Source: Cupriavidus sp. (GTDB taxonomy: Bacteria; Pseudomonadota; Gammaproteobacteria; Burkholderiales; Burkholderiaceae). From it: a stretch of 64,000 bases of DNA. The notes beneath the pieces were generated by a model. It was not told where the DNA came from. It saw only the letters and a program-made list of their open reading frames with translations, and did no database searches. The stretch lies in contig JAPSLC010000016.1 in assembly GCA_031181345.1 (NCBI GenBank), forward strand, positions 23,923 to 87,922, in the 5' to 3' direction. The position numbers and the translations under genes were made by a program. This document shows, in pieces, positions 63,018 through 64,000 of the stretch (positions within the stretch are counted from its first letter, which is position 1; every line of letters begins with the position of its first letter).

Positions 63018-63845
63018 ATGCCCAAGAATATTTCCTTGCGCGCGGCCGCATTGGCCGCGTCCCTCGTTCTCGCTGGCTGCGCCACGGCCGGCGGCGGTCT
63101 GATCAGCACCGGCACCGCGCCCACCGCTGCCACGGGCGCTGCGGGTGGCGCTACCAGCGTGAATGCCAATGCTTCGCTGGAGCGCTGCGACGCGCCGCTG
63201 GGCACGCTGGCGGTGGACGATGGCCGGGGCAAGGAGTGGTACGCGAGCTTTGGCGCGGCCACCAAGGTCACCAGCATCGAGCCGCTGATCCGCCTGGCCG
63301 TGCAGCAGTCGAACTGCTTCGTGATCACATCGATCGGCAACAATCGCACCGAAAGCAAGCTGTCGAACATCACCGACAAGCAGCGCAATTCCGGTGAATT
63401 CCGCGCAGGCTCCCGTCAGCAGAAGGGACAGCGCGTAGCGGCCGACTACTTCATGGAGCCGGCCATCATCATCGATAACGACTCCACGGGCCAGCTGGCC
63501 GCCGGTGTCGGCAGCCTGTTCGGCGGTGTCGGCGCGCTCGTCGGCGGTGCCATGCAAAGCAAGGCATCGGTCGTGACGCTGACCATGTTCGACATCCGCT
63601 CGGGCGTGCAGGTGTCCATCTCCGAAGGCAATTCGACGGCCACCAACTTCGGCGCCGCCCTCGGCGCCTTTGGCGGCAACACGGCCGGCGGCCTGGGCGG
63701 TTTCTCTCGCACGCCGGAAGGCAAGGCGACCGTCGCGGCATTCATGGACGCGTACAACAACATGGTGATCTCGCTGCGCAACTACAAGGCGCAGGAGGTC
63801 AAGGGCGGGCTGGGACGCGGTGGGCGGCTGAAGGTCGGCTCGTAA
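63018..63845 (+). CDS. CsgG-like lipoprotein
   Basis: A 275-residue lipoprotein (lipobox VLAGC, Cys21) with a Gly/Ala/Thr-rich tether and a domain resembling the CsgG/HfaB family (about 55-255), the curli secretion channel family that also includes envelope proteins of unknown role. Marks are a PLIRLAVQQSNCFVI segment and two glycine-zipper stretches (GVGSLFGGVGALVGGAM and FGAALGAFGGNTAGGLGG). No other curli genes are present. A strong terminator follows. The family call is moderate. Confidence 0.65.
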   Translation: MPKNISLRAAALAASLVLAGCATAGGGLISTGTAPTAATGAAGGATSVNANASLERCDAPLGTLAVDDGRGKEWYASFGAATKVTSIEPLIRLAVQQSNCFVITSIGNNRTESKLSNITDKQRNSGEFRAGSRQQKGQRVAADYFMEPAIIIDNDSTGQLAAGVGSLFGGVGALVGGAMQSKASVVTLTMFDIRSGVQVSISEGNSTATNFGAALGAFGGNTAGGLGGFSRTPEGKATVAAFMDAYNNMVISLRNYKAQEVKGGLGRGGRLKVGS

Positions 63846-63874
63846 ACTGCTGCGACGATTTCCCGCGTCTGCCG

Positions 63875-63912
63875 CGCCCCGACAAGGCCTCATGGCCTTG
63901 TCGGGGCGTTTT
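63875..63912 (+). terminator. Intrinsic terminator after CsgG-like gene
   Basis: A perfect 15-bp stem (63875-63889 with 63894-63908) around a TCAT loop, followed by TTTT. It ends the two-lipoprotein operon. The remaining bases to 64000 show nothing recognisable. Confidence 0.88.
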
Positions 63913-64000
63913 CCATTCGGGCCAGGAAGCACGGCGGCTCCTGCTGAGGGATGAGGCAGAGGGCCGCAGTGATGCCACCCGTCAGCAAACATCCAGAGCC

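Overview
The window is GC-rich DNA, packed with genes, and reads like a beta-proteobacterium of the Burkholderiaceae (Cupriavidus/Ralstonia type). Support for this comes from two Bug-family (TctC-like) solute receptors, an orphan tctBA pair, an intracellular-type polyhydroxybutyrate (PHB) depolymerase, a BvgAS-like two-component pair, a DUF748 protein, AcnB, and a caa3-like oxidase cluster with two subunit III genes. The genus is inference. No rRNA, tRNA, CRISPR array, insertion sequence or prophage was seen.

Layout. 0-12 kb: flavohemoglobin, an exported unknown, a HAD-like protein, an alanine/glycine:cation symporter, a LuxR-type response regulator with a BvgS-like hybrid kinase, an exported unknown, a PHB depolymerase behind a PhaR-type site, and an MHS-family transporter. 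12-18 kb: a giant AsmA/DUF748 envelope protein converging on a CYP152-type fatty acid peroxygenase, then a rubredoxin with a TTG start. 18-24 kb: three small membrane proteins and a five-gene cytochrome c oxidase operon (coxB with a fused cytochrome c, ctaD, two coxC, subunit IV). 24-28 kb: three exporters (MATE, EamA, Bcr/CflA).

28-37 kb: a Bug receptor and a gamma-glutamyltransferase-like enzyme divergent from a LysR regulator; a BON protein; an aldehyde dehydrogenase; tctBA and a small winged-helix regulator. 37-48 kb: a DUF4397 lipoprotein, a GGDEF-EAL protein, a complete branched-chain amino acid type ABC importer (livKFGMH order along the + strand, transcribed leftward from livH), and divergently an IclR regulator, a short-chain dehydrogenase and a second Bug receptor. 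48-56 kb: a DHA2 exporter, a lipoprotein phosphoesterase, and the flagellar operon fliLMNOPQR. 56-64 kb: a phytase-like lipoprotein, a repeat-built exported protein, acnB behind a striking operator palindrome, a low-GC islet with a DUF2971 gene, and two lipoproteins (Sel1-repeat and CsgG-like).

Most of the window is ordinary chromosomal content. The parts that deserve a second look are regulatory DNA (several perfect inverted repeats at promoters, a hairpin between kinase and regulator genes, four copies of a double-hairpin intergenic repeat) and a few enzymes with altered signature residues. I did not find a convincing new multi-gene system. The lowest-GC and least explained stretch is about 60.7-62.4 kb.
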